Source: an uncultured Opitutia bacterium
GTDB taxonomy: Bacteria; Verrucomicrobiota; Verrucomicrobiia; Opitutales; UBA953
DNA: 9,344 bases
Reading direction: 5' to 3'
Assembly (NCBI GenBank): GCA_903829855.1
Contig: CAIKRN010000258.1
Span: 1 to 9,344, forward strand
Shown piece after piece: positions 1 to 6,041 of this stretch. The notes below the pieces were generated by a model. It worked only from the letters and a program-made list of their open reading frames with translations. It did no database searches and was not told where the DNA came from. Position 1 is the first letter of the stretch. Each line of letters begins with the position of its first letter. The position numbers and the translations under genes were made by a program.

Positions 1-1
1 A

Positions 2-271
2 ATCATGAAGGACGCCGTCTACCTCGACGCCGAAGCCGCCTATAGCCAGGCACGCGGCGGCAACTTCGGCCTCGCGATCATGTTCCTGCAAATCGCCATC
101 ATGCTCTCAGCCATCGCAGCCTTAATGAAGAAGCAGTCTTTCTGGATTGTTGGCCTCTGCGCAGGAGCCATTGGTGTCGGCTATCTCGTGTACGCCTGGC
201 CACTCTACGAGAAGCTTAACCCTCCGCCCGTCGCACCCGTCCATGCGGAGGCCCCTAAGGCCGCGAAGTAA
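2..271 (+). CDS. C-terminal part of a DUF4337-like membrane protein (5' end outside window)
   Basis: The reading frame is open from the first bases of the window and ends with TAA at 269-271, so the gene probably starts upstream; the ATG at 5 is not necessarily the true start. The visible part has two hydrophobic segments, roughly codons 22-40 (GLAIMFLQIAIM...) and 46-66 (FWIVGLCAGAIGVGYLVYAW), separated by a short basic turn (MKKQ). A Pro/Ala/Lys-rich soluble tail follows. The pattern of a helix with an 'A..LQIAI.L..IAAL' segment, a basic turn and a second membrane helix resembles the C-terminus of DUF4337 proteins, whose function is unknown. These usually have an N-terminal soluble or coiled-coil part plus membrane helices, which would lie outside this window. 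The gene converges on ndk and shares its terminator. The family call is from memory of the pattern and is moderate; that it is a real membrane-protein end is more certain. Confidence 0.6.
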   Translation: MMKDAVYLDAEAAYSQARGGNFGLAIMFLQIAIMLSAIAALMKKQSFWIVGLCAGAIGVGYLVYAWPLYEKLNPPPVAPVHAEAPKAAK

Positions 272-294
272 CCGGTCGCCAGGCCCATAAAAAG

Positions 295-330
295 ATAAAC
301 CCCGCAGCGCGAACTGCGGGGTTTATTTTT
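295..330. terminator. Bidirectional intrinsic terminator between the DUF4337-like gene and ndk
   Basis: A perfect 13-bp inverted repeat (ATAAACCCCGCAG at 295-307, its complement at 314-326) encloses a 6-base loop (CGCGAA). It is followed by TTTT at 327-330 on the plus strand. On the minus strand the stem is followed by CTTTTT (from 289-294), so it can stop both the plus-strand gene ending at 271 and ndk ending at 347. Confidence 0.9.
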
Positions 331-346
331 GGTGCTATGCCTCGGG

Positions 347-781
347 TCAGACTCGGCTTGCCTCGGGGGCAAAGACTTCGTCAGAACTGAAGAAACGGCG
401 GACCTCAGCGTCCGCCGCAGCGGGACTATCGGAGGCGTGGCAAACATTGCGCATCATCTCGGTGCCGAAATCGCCACGGATGGTGCCCTTAGGGGCCACT
501 TTAGAATTGGTCGGTCCAAGCAACTCACGGACGCGGGAAATGACATTATCCCCAACAAGCACGGCAATAATGACCGGGCGAGAGGACATGAAGGCTTCGA
601 TTTCCGGGTAGAACGGCTTGTCAGCGACGTGCGCGTAATGCTCACGGAGCTGGGCAGACGTCAGGCGGGCCATCTTGCTTGCCATGATCTCGAATCCAGC
701 GGACTCGAAGCGAGCCAGGACGGCGCCGCAGAGGCGACGCTCCATGCAATCGGGCTTAAGGATAATAAGAGTCTTTTCCAT
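347..781 (-). CDS. ndk: Nucleoside diphosphate kinase
   Basis: Cytosolic enzyme that moves the gamma phosphate from ATP to other nucleoside diphosphates through a phosphohistidine, keeping NTP and dNTP pools balanced. The 144-residue protein has the usual family length. It begins MEKTLIILKPD, with the conserved KPD (residues 9-11) that opens the fold. It also has the FYPEIEAFMSSRPV region (57-70), the GTIRGDFG nucleotide-binding stretch (99-106) and the active-site motif NVCHASDS (112-119), with His115 as the predicted phosphorylated residue. The family motif is N-x-x-H-[GA]-S-D; the Cys before the His is a mild variation. The start is ATG at 781 and the stop is TGA at 347-349. It is one of the few genes here with a purine-rich Shine-Dalgarno-like tract (AAGGGG, 6 bases before ATG). 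It looks monocistronic, with its own promoter candidate and terminator. Confidence 0.97.
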   Translation of the reverse strand: MEKTLIILKPDCMERRLCGAVLARFESAGFEIMASKMARLTSAQLREHYAHVADKPFYPEIEAFMSSRPVIIAVLVGDNVISRVRELLGPTNSKVAPKGTIRGDFGTEMMRNVCHASDSPAAADAEVRRFFSSDEVFAPEASRV

Positions 782-785
782 AGGT

Positions 786-807
786 GACCCCTTCGGACTG
801 AAGGGTC
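786..807 (-). promoter_or_regulatory. Possible leader hairpin covering the ndk ribosome-binding region
   Basis: GACCC(C)TTC at 786-794 can pair with GAAGGGTC at 800-807, giving 8 base pairs with one bulged base and a 5-base loop. In the ndk transcript the GAAGGGG arm of this stem is the only Shine-Dalgarno-like tract before the start codon, so folding would hide it. The predicted transcription start (about 805) would cut off the outermost one or two pairs. This could be chance. Confidence 0.35.
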
Positions 808-811
808 GTTC

Positions 812-840
812 AGTATTCGCTTTTCAGTAGCCATTGACAA
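812..840 (-). promoter_or_regulatory. Candidate sigma-70-type promoter of ndk
   Basis: On the minus strand, TTGTCA (835-840) resembles a -35 box (5 of 6 against TTGACA). It is followed after exactly 17 bases by AATACT (812-817), a -10 match of 4 of 6. The implied transcript starts near 805, about 24 bases before the ndk ATG. It sits in the 93-base ispF-ndk gap, where ndk needs a promoter if not read through from ispF. Confidence 0.5.
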
Positions 841-874
841 GCCCGAACCCCCAAGCCGTCGAAAACGACAGGTT

Positions 875-1369
875 TTAGGGCTTAAAAAGCAGACAAACCG
901 CCTGGACGGCCAGCGCCTTGCCTTGGCCGATGGCATCCATGCCCTCGTTGGTGGTGGCCTTCACCCCCACCTGAGCGGGGTCGATCCCGATGATTTCGGC
1001 CACCCTAGCCCGGATAGCGGGCACGTGAGCGAGCACTTTGGGGCGTTCCGCAATCAACACAATGTCCACATTGCCGACCCACCAGCCCAGGGCTTTGGCC
1101 TCGGCGACGGCCTTCTTTAAAATCATGGCGGAATCTAGGCCCTTTAGGGCGTCGTCGGTATTAGGGAAATAATGGCCGATATCGCGCAGGCCAGCCCCGC
1201 CAAGAATAGCGTCGGCCACCGCATGCAGGAGGACATCCGCATCGGAATGACCGACCGGGCCCACCTCCGAAGGGATCAAGACGCCGCCTAAGATACACGG
1301 ACGCCCAGCCGCCAAAGGATGAATATCGTAGCCGAGACCGACGCGGAAAGGTGGGACGGGCGGAGCCAT
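875..1369 (-). CDS. ispF: 2-C-methyl-D-erythritol 2,4-cyclodiphosphate synthase
   Basis: Catalyses the cyclisation of CDP-methylerythritol 2-phosphate to methylerythritol cyclodiphosphate with release of CMP, in the non-mevalonate (MEP) isoprenoid pathway. The protein is 164 residues; the family is usually about 155-165 and works as a trimer with a metal ion. Visible signatures are GYDIHPL (13-19), with Asp15 and His17 as metal ligands; GHSDADVLLHAVADAILG (40-57), including His41 and the third metal ligand His49; DIGHYFPNTD (63-72); and the C-terminal TTNEGMDAIGQG (139-150) with Glu142. The start is ATG at 1369; no Shine-Dalgarno sequence is visible. The stop is TAA at 875-877. ispD, often adjacent or fused in other bacteria, is not in the window. 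I see no clear terminator after the gene, so some read-through into ndk is possible. Confidence 0.97.
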   Translation of the reverse strand: MAPPVPPFRVGLGYDIHPLAAGRPCILGGVLIPSEVGPVGHSDADVLLHAVADAILGGAGLRDIGHYFPNTDDALKGLDSAMILKKAVAEAKALGWWVGNVDIVLIAERPKVLAHVPAIRARVAEIIGIDPAQVGVKATTNEGMDAIGQGKALAVQAVCLLFKP

Positions 1370-1374
1370 GGCAG

Positions 1375-1380
1375 ATTATT
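1375..1380 (-). promoter_or_regulatory. Candidate -10 element for ispF
   Basis: AATAAT on the minus strand (5 of 6 against TATAAT) lies only 5 bases before the ispF ATG, within CCTAATAATC. No good -35 box is found 16-18 bases upstream. If used, transcription would start at or next to the start codon, giving a leaderless message. Weak evidence. Confidence 0.25.
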
Positions 1381-1421
1381 AGGCGATAAAGCGTCGAAAG
1401 GGAAGCCCATGCACAAAACCC

Positions 1422-1450
1422 TTGAAACGCCCTCCCCGAGGGGGCATTTT
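1422..1450 (+). promoter_or_regulatory. Candidate tRNA-Cys promoter with a GC-rich palindrome in its spacer
   Basis: TTGAAA (1422-1427, 5 of 6 against TTGACA) is followed after 17 bases by CATTTT (1445-1450, only 3 of 6 against TATAAT), about 20 bases before the tRNA 5' end. The spacer is an imperfect palindrome (1429-1434 pairing with 1440-1445, loop CCCGA) followed by ATTTT. It could instead be read as a weak terminator, but no plus-strand gene upstream needs one. The reading is ambiguous. Confidence 0.3.
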
Positions 1451-1469
1451 GGGTGCCAGTCAGTCTTCA

Positions 1470-1544
1470 GGCGCGGTAGCCAAGTGGTAAGGCCGGGCTC
1501 TGCAAAAGCCCCATGCGTCGGTTCAATTCCGACCCGCGCCTCCA
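1470..1544 (+). tRNA. tRNA-Cys (anticodon GCA)
   Basis: Full cloverleaf by eye. The acceptor stem is GGCGCGG (1470-1476) paired with CCGCGCC (1534-1540). The D arm is GCC-AAGTGGTAA-GGC. The anticodon stem is GGGCT/AGCCC around loop CTGCAAA with anticodon GCA, and the variable region is CATGC. The T arm is GTCGG-TTCAATT-CCGAC. The discriminator base is T (U73), the known identity element of tRNA-Cys, and the 3' CCA is encoded (1542-1544). It is the only RNA gene in the window and points toward argG, sharing the two-way terminator just downstream. Confidence 0.97.
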
Positions 1545-1552
1545 GTTTAAAC

Positions 1553-1585
1553 AAGAAGGGCGTCCCAAACCGGGACGCCCTTCTT
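1553..1585. terminator. Bidirectional terminator between tRNA-Cys and argG
   Basis: A perfect 14-bp inverted repeat (AAGAAGGGCGTCCC at 1553-1566 with its complement at 1572-1585) and a 5-base loop AAACC. T-rich sequence follows on both sides (CTTTA on the plus strand, GTTTAAA on the minus strand). It sits 8 bases after the tRNA and 17 bases after the argG stop codon, so it probably ends both the tRNA transcript and the arg operon. Confidence 0.9.
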
Positions 1586-1602
1586 CTTTACTGACCCGCC
1601 GC

Positions 1603-2859
1603 TCAGCGGACCGTCTTGCTGAGATTGGCCACCCCGTTGACCTTGGAGTTCACGCGCAGACGCAGGCCATTAAGACGGATGAAGCCCGTGGCGTCGTCCT
1701 GATTGTAAGCCTTGGTCGGATCGGCCTCCATCGTGGCGATGTGCGGGTTGTAGAGCGAGCGCGGGCTCTTGCGGCCGGCGACGTACACACTGCCCTTGTA
1801 GAGCTTCACGCGCACGGTACCAGAGACGTTGCGCTGCGACTCAGTGATCAAGGCCTGAAGGGCGAGCCGCTCCGGCGCATACCAGAAACCATTATAGACG
1901 AGGGTGGCGTAGCGCGGGACGAGCGAATCGCGCAGATGCATGACCTCGCGGTCCATGGTCAGGGACTCAATCTGGCGGTGGGCGAAGTGCAGGATGGTGC
2001 CGCCCGGGGTCTCATAGACACCTCGGCTCTTCATGCCGACGAAGCGATTCTCAACCATGTCGACGCGGCCGACGCCGTGACGTCCGCCAAGCTTATTGAG
2101 GGTGCGCATGACGCCGAGAGGGTCGAGTTTCTTGCCATTGACGGAGATGCAATCGCCTTGGCGGAATTCGAGTTCGACATACTCCGGCTTGTCCGGGGCG
2201 TCTTCAGGTGCGACGGAGAGTTTGAACATCGCTTTATTGGAGGGATGGAAAGCATCCATCCAAGGATCCTCGAGGATACCGGCCTCGTAGGAGATGTGCA
2301 GGAGATTGCGGTCGGACGAGTATGGCTTTTTAGCACTGGCTTCGACCGGGATCTTATTATCGGCGCAATATGCAATCATCTCAGCACGACCGGGGAAATC
2401 CTTGCGGAAGGCTTCGTTGCGCCAAGGGGCGATAATCTCGAGATCCGGAGCGAGCGCGGCACAGGTCAGTTCAAAGCGGACCTGGTCATTACCCTTGCCC
2501 GTGGCGCCGTGGGCGATGGCCGTGGCGCCTTCCTTGCGGGCGATTTCAACCATGCGCTTGGCGATGAGCGGACGAGCAATGGAGGTGCCGAGGTAATACT
2601 GGCCTTCGTAGATGGCACTCGCCTGCATCATCGGGAAGATGAAATCGCGGGCGAACTCGGCCTGCAGGTCGTCGACGTAGAGTTTGGATGCCCCGGTCTT
2701 CATCGCCTTCTGCTTCAGGCCCTTGAGTTCGTCTTCCTGGCCGATGTCGGCGCAGAACGCGATCATCTCGGCGTTATGCTTTTCCTTGATCCAGGAAAGG
2801 AGGACGGAGGTATCGAGGCCACCGGAGTAGGCCAGGACGATTTTCTTCTGCTTGCTCAT
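1603..2859 (-). CDS. argG: Argininosuccinate synthase
   Basis: Joins citrulline and aspartate with ATP to make argininosuccinate, the penultimate step of arginine synthesis, in the cytosol. The protein is 418 residues, slightly longer than the common 400. It carries the ATP-binding PP-motif AYSGGLDTS (10-18), the conserved HGATGKGNDQVRFE (117-130) that contacts ATP and substrates, the SSDRNLLHISYEAGILEDP region (181-199), and GMKSRGVYETPGGTIL (275-290). The start is ATG at 2859, 15 bases after the argF stop, with no Shine-Dalgarno sequence visible in the gap (TTTTCCCATACACAC). The stop is TGA at 1603-1605, followed by the strong hairpin shared with tRNA-Cys. It is the last gene of the arg cluster; argH, which would complete the pathway, is not beside it. 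Confidence 0.98.
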   Translation of the reverse strand: MSKQKKIVLAYSGGLDTSVLLSWIKEKHNAEMIAFCADIGQEDELKGLKQKAMKTGASKLYVDDLQAEFARDFIFPMMQASAIYEGQYYLGTSIARPLIAKRMVEIARKEGATAIAHGATGKGNDQVRFELTCAALAPDLEIIAPWRNEAFRKDFPGRAEMIAYCADNKIPVEASAKKPYSSDRNLLHISYEAGILEDPWMDAFHPSNKAMFKLSVAPEDAPDKPEYVELEFRQGDCISVNGKKLDPLGVMRTLNKLGGRHGVGRVDMVENRFVGMKSRGVYETPGGTILHFAHRQIESLTMDREVMHLRDSLVPRYATLVYNGFWYAPERLALQALITESQRNVSGTVRVKLYKGSVYVAGRKSPRSLYNPHIATMEADPTKAYNQDDATGFIRLNGLRLRVNSKVNGVANLSKTVR

Positions 2860-2874
2860 GTGTGTATGGGAAAA

Positions 2875-3822
2875 TTAACCGCGATGGGCGGCGAGGTGGG
2901 CGAGGATGGCCTTCTGCACATGGAGCCGATTCTCCGCTTGGTCGAAGATGATGCTCTGCTTGCTCTCCAGCACCTCGGCGGAGACTTCCTCGCCGGGATG
3001 GGCAGGCAGGCAATGCATGAAGTAGGCGCCCGGCTTAGCCAAGGCCATCAGCTTCGCATTGACCTGATAAGGCTGCATCGTGCGCAGGCGTTCAGCCTTC
3101 TCGGCCTCCATGCCCATGCTCACCCAGACGTCGGTGTAGACCATATCCGCACCCTTCACGGCCACCGCAGGGTCCGTGGAGAATGTGAAAGTCTCGTTGA
3201 GGCCGTCCTTCTTCAACTGGGCGCGAATTTCAGCGCCGGGCTCATAGCCAGCTGGACCAGCGAGGGCGATCTCGACGCCGAGAGCGGCGCCGCCGAGCAC
3301 AAATGAGTTGGCCATATTGCAGGCGGTATCACCAAGGAAGGCGACTTTCTTACCCTTTAATGATGCGGCGTACTGCTCCGGGCGACCCGGGGAGAAGCGC
3401 TCCGCCAAGGTGAACATATCCGTCATGAACTGACACGGATGGAGGAAATCCGAAAGCGCGTTGACCACCGGCATCGTGCCACATCGAGCAAACTCCTCGA
3501 GTAGGCTGTGCTCGTGACAACGAATCACCATGCCATGCAGGTAGCGTGAGAGGACACGCGCGGTGTCCGCGACCGTCTCTCCGCGGGAAATCTGCAAGTC
3601 ATCGGCATTGAGCATCACCGGCATGCCGCCGAGCTCGTGAACGCCGACCTGAAAGGAAACGCGGGTGCGGGTGCTTTTCTTGAAAAACATCAGCCCCCAG
3701 GACTGACGAGCCAGCGCCGTCGCATCAGACTTACCCCGCCCAGCCTTGAGTGCGGCCGCAGCAGCGAAGACCTGAGCCGTTTCGGCCATAGTCAGATCAG
3801 TCTCCTTTAGGAAATGACGCAT
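2875..3822 (-). CDS. argF: Ornithine carbamoyltransferase
   Basis: Transfers the carbamoyl group from carbamoyl phosphate to ornithine to make citrulline. From ATG at 3822 the protein is 315 residues, the normal family length, beginning MRHFLKETDLT, as family members typically start with M(R/K)HFL. Motifs are STRTR (50-54, carbamoyl-phosphate binding), HPCQ (128-131), DVWVSMG (231-237, the ornithine-side SMG loop that separates it from acetylornithine and aspartate carbamoyltransferases), HCLPAHPGEEV (270-280, catalytic Cys271) and FDQAENRLHVQKAIL near the end. The frame stays open upstream to 3996, but that part lies largely over argD and does not resemble the family, so I excluded it. An in-frame GTG at 3855 is an alternative adding 11 residues. 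The gap to argD is 67 bases, the longest in the cluster. The stop is TAA at 2875-2877. Confidence 0.96.
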   Translation of the reverse strand: MRHFLKETDLTMAETAQVFAAAAALKAGRGKSDATALARQSWGLMFFKKSTRTRVSFQVGVHELGGMPVMLNADDLQISRGETVADTARVLSRYLHGMVIRCHEHSLLEEFARCGTMPVVNALSDFLHPCQFMTDMFTLAERFSPGRPEQYAASLKGKKVAFLGDTACNMANSFVLGGAALGVEIALAGPAGYEPGAEIRAQLKKDGLNETFTFSTDPAVAVKGADMVYTDVWVSMGMEAEKAERLRTMQPYQVNAKLMALAKPGAYFMHCLPAHPGEEVSAEVLESKQSIIFDQAENRLHVQKAILAHLAAHRG

Positions 3823-3889
3823 CTCGGAAAGCGTTTGAACATAAGCCTCCGGCACCGTTTGGACAGAGGAAAATAAGGGAGAAAACCGC

Positions 3890-5110
3890 CTAAGCGGCCT
3901 TCCAGCCGACAAGCACCTGACGCAGGATCGCCACCGATTCGGCCAACTCCACTGGAGAGGCATTGAGCGGGGGCAGTAAGCGCACGGCGACGCCACCAGC
4001 CGGCGCGGTCAACATCCCCGCATCACGCAAGGCAGTAACCACAGGGATGGGGTCGATCGAGAGAATCACGCCGACCATATAGCCAGCGCCACGAACTTCC
4101 TTCACAAGGTCAGGACGCAGCTCGGTGAGTTTGCGCAGTTCCGCGTGCCAGCCGATTGACTGCTGGGCAACCTTAGCGACAAGCTTCTCGGATTCAATAA
4201 TCTCGAGGACCGCAAGCCCGGCCGTGGCGGCCAGAGGGCCGCCACCGAAAGTCGTACCATGCGAGCCCGCTTGGAAAAGATCATCGTGCGGCGGGGCCAT
4301 CCAAATCGCCCCAAGGGGGAATCCTCCGCCCAGCCCCTTGGCCATGGCGATTGCATCAGGCTTCACGCCCGCGTACTCGAAGGCGAAGAACTTACCCGTC
4401 CGGCCGACACCGCACTGGATCTCATCGATCATCAAAAGTACGTTCCGCTCCCGGCAGATTTTCGCGAGGCCTTGAAGAAAGGCAGGCGTCGCAGGATTCA
4501 CGCCGCCTTCGCCTTGGATTGATTCAACCAGCACCGCAGCGGTGGTCTTGGCGTCAATGGCCTTATCCCAAGCAGCGAGATCGTTGAGCGGTGCGGCGGT
4601 GAAGCCAGAGAGCAACGGACGGAAACCTTTCTGAATTTTCTCCTGAGGGGTGGCGGACATCCCTCCGAAGGTGCGGCCATGGAAGGCCTTCTCCGCGACG
4701 ACTACACCAATGCAGGCACCCTCGACGCCAGACTTACGCTGGCCATGCAGTCGGGCGAGTTTGAGTAGGCCTTCATTGGCTTCGGCACCACTGTTACAGA
4801 AGATGACGCGACCTGGCCCGCAACGGAGCGACAGGGCATGGGCGAGCTCACCCTGGGGCTCGTTCCGGTAAAGGTTGCTAACGTGGACGAGCTTGCCGGC
4901 CTGCTCGGTGACGCGCTTAACCCAGTGTGGGTGGGCATGACCGACGGAGTTGACGGCAATCCCGCCGGCGAAATCAAGGTAACGCTTACCGGCCACATCC
5001 CAGACATAAGCCCCCTGCCCTTTCACTAAAGTGATGGGTGGGGCGCCATAATTATGGGCGACATTGGCCGCGTAGTTCCCAGCGGCGGGATCTGGAGAAA
5101 GATCGTTCAT
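3890..5110 (-). CDS. argD: Acetylornithine aminotransferase
   Basis: PLP-dependent class III aminotransferase that converts N-acetylglutamate semialdehyde and glutamate to N-acetylornithine and 2-oxoglutarate. Such enzymes sometimes also act on succinyl-diaminopimelate precursors for lysine; that is not testable here. The protein is 406 residues, close to the family norm. Motifs are NSGAEANE (106-113, PLP phosphate contact), AFHGRTFG (142-149), IDEIQCGVGRTG (228-239) with the cofactor-binding Asp229, the Schiff-base lysine Lys258 in AMAKGLGGG, and HGTTFGGGPLA (284-294). The ATG at 5110 overlaps the argB stop codon by one base (TGATG), a typical sign of translational coupling. A TTG directly before it (5111-5113) could also start translation, adding one residue. 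The stop is TAG at 3890-3892. Confidence 0.97.
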   Translation of the reverse strand: MNDLSPDPAAGNYAANVAHNYGAPPITLVKGQGAYVWDVAGKRYLDFAGGIAVNSVGHAHPHWVKRVTEQAGKLVHVSNLYRNEPQGELAHALSLRCGPGRVIFCNSGAEANEGLLKLARLHGQRKSGVEGACIGVVVAEKAFHGRTFGGMSATPQEKIQKGFRPLLSGFTAAPLNDLAAWDKAIDAKTTAAVLVESIQGEGGVNPATPAFLQGLAKICRERNVLLMIDEIQCGVGRTGKFFAFEYAGVKPDAIAMAKGLGGGFPLGAIWMAPPHDDLFQAGSHGTTFGGGPLAATAGLAVLEIIESEKLVAKVAQQSIGWHAELRKLTELRPDLVKEVRGAGYMVGVILSIDPIPVVTALRDAGMLTAPAGGVAVRLLPPLNASPVELAESVAILRQVLVGWKAA

Positions 5111-5991
5111 CAACCGTGAATAATTTCCGTGCCGATGCCCTTGTCGGTAAAGACTTCAAGCAGCAAGGCATGGGGCACGCGGCCATCAATGAAGTGCACG
5201 CGGCGCACCCCTTCTTTCAGCGCCTTCACGGCACTGTCGACCTTAGGGATCATCCCGCCGGCGATTACACCCTTCTTCTTAAGCTCATCGACTTCACTCA
5301 CCTTCAGCGTGGTGATGAGTGAGGCAGGGTCCTTGGCGTCAGCCAACAGGCCGGGGACGTCACTCATGAAAATCAGCCGGCGGGCCCGCAGCGAATGTGC
5401 CACGGCGGCGGCGGCGACATCGGCGTTCGTATTGTAAGGATGATCCTCCGCGTCGAGGGCAATGGGTGAGACGACCGGCAGAAAGCCGTCGGCGAGGGCC
5501 TTCTTGATCAACTTCGTCTTCACGAACTTGATATCGCCGACAAAGCCAATGTCGACGGGCTCACCCTTTTCGTCGGTGCCCATGAGCTTCTCACAAAGGT
5601 TAACGTGGTTGCCCGGCATGCCGAGCGGGTTACCCCCCCGGGCCTTCAACGATTCGCAAATCTGCCCGTTGATTTCCACGTTAAGGGTTTCCTCCACAAT
5701 CTTCACGGTCGCGGCATCGGTGACGCGCATGCCGCCCCGGAATTCGGATTTAATACCCGCCTTGTCCATGGCCCGCGTGATGGCCTTGCCGCCACCGTGG
5801 ACGACAACGACTTGAATGCCGACGGCCGCCAAGAAAGCGATGTCCGTGGCGACCCGATCGCGTCCCTCGGGATTCGGGTCATCCATAAAGCTACCGCCAT
5901 ACTTCACCACGAAGGTGGAGCCACGGAACTTGTGGATATAGGGAAGCGCCTCGAGAAGGACCTCGGCTTTTTGCGCGGCGGGTGTGCTCAT
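5110..5991 (-). CDS. argB: N-acetylglutamate kinase
   Basis: Phosphorylates N-acetylglutamate with ATP, the usual control point of the acetyl-recycling arginine pathway. The protein is 293 residues. It has the amino acid kinase fold signatures: VVKYGGS (28-34) with Lys30, VVHGGGKAI (63-71), the FRGGMRVTD substrate-binding turn (84-92), YNTNADVAAAAVA (186-198), FMSDVPG (208-214) and GGMIPKVDSA (245-254) with Lys250. The N-terminal helix just before the first strand (AEVLLEALPYIHKFRG, 9-24) and the C-terminal DGRVPHALLLEVFTDKGIGT are features of the arginine-feedback-inhibited hexameric form, in contrast to the shorter insensitive E. coli type. Inhibition by arginine is therefore inferred. The start is ATG at 5991, 50 bases after argJ, without a clear Shine-Dalgarno sequence. 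The stop TGA overlaps argD. Confidence 0.98.
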   Translation of the reverse strand: MSTPAAQKAEVLLEALPYIHKFRGSTFVVKYGGSFMDDPNPEGRDRVATDIAFLAAVGIQVVVVHGGGKAITRAMDKAGIKSEFRGGMRVTDAATVKIVEETLNVEINGQICESLKARGGNPLGMPGNHVNLCEKLMGTDEKGEPVDIGFVGDIKFVKTKLIKKALADGFLPVVSPIALDAEDHPYNTNADVAAAAVAHSLRARRLIFMSDVPGLLADAKDPASLITTLKVSEVDELKKKGVIAGGMIPKVDSAVKALKEGVRRVHFIDGRVPHALLLEVFTDKGIGTEIIHG

Positions 5992-6041
5992 CTTTCGGTG
6001 CGAAGTGTCGGGACTACGGTCGGCAGAGTAAACGGAAAACC

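Noticed and set aside
329..787. Plus-strand frame of 152 codons opposite ndk
   Set aside because: Complete shadow of ndk, starting in the terminator tail, with no family resemblance.
834..839. Perfect TTGACA on the plus strand as a -35 box
   Set aside because: No -10-like sequence at 16-18 bases downstream and no plus-strand gene follows. It is the reverse face of the ndk -35 candidate (TTGTCAA).
859..870. Hairpin GTCG-AAAA-CGAC just after ispF as a terminator
   Set aside because: Only 4 base pairs and no T run follows on the minus strand, so there is no real support for termination.
1470..1544. tRNA-Cys as an integration site for a genomic island
   Set aside because: No integrase, no repeat of the tRNA 3' end and only core genes on both sides.
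1288..1554. Minus-strand frame containing RVGIEPTHGAF
   Set aside because: This is the antisense translation of tRNA-Cys, a well-known spurious hypothetical protein in databases.
1513..3306. A 597-codon open frame on the plus strand antisense to argG and part of argF
   Set aside because: It lies opposite two unmistakable conserved enzymes, resembles no family I know, and begins inside the tRNA. Such frames are common opposite GC-rich coding regions where the codon bias removes antisense stops.
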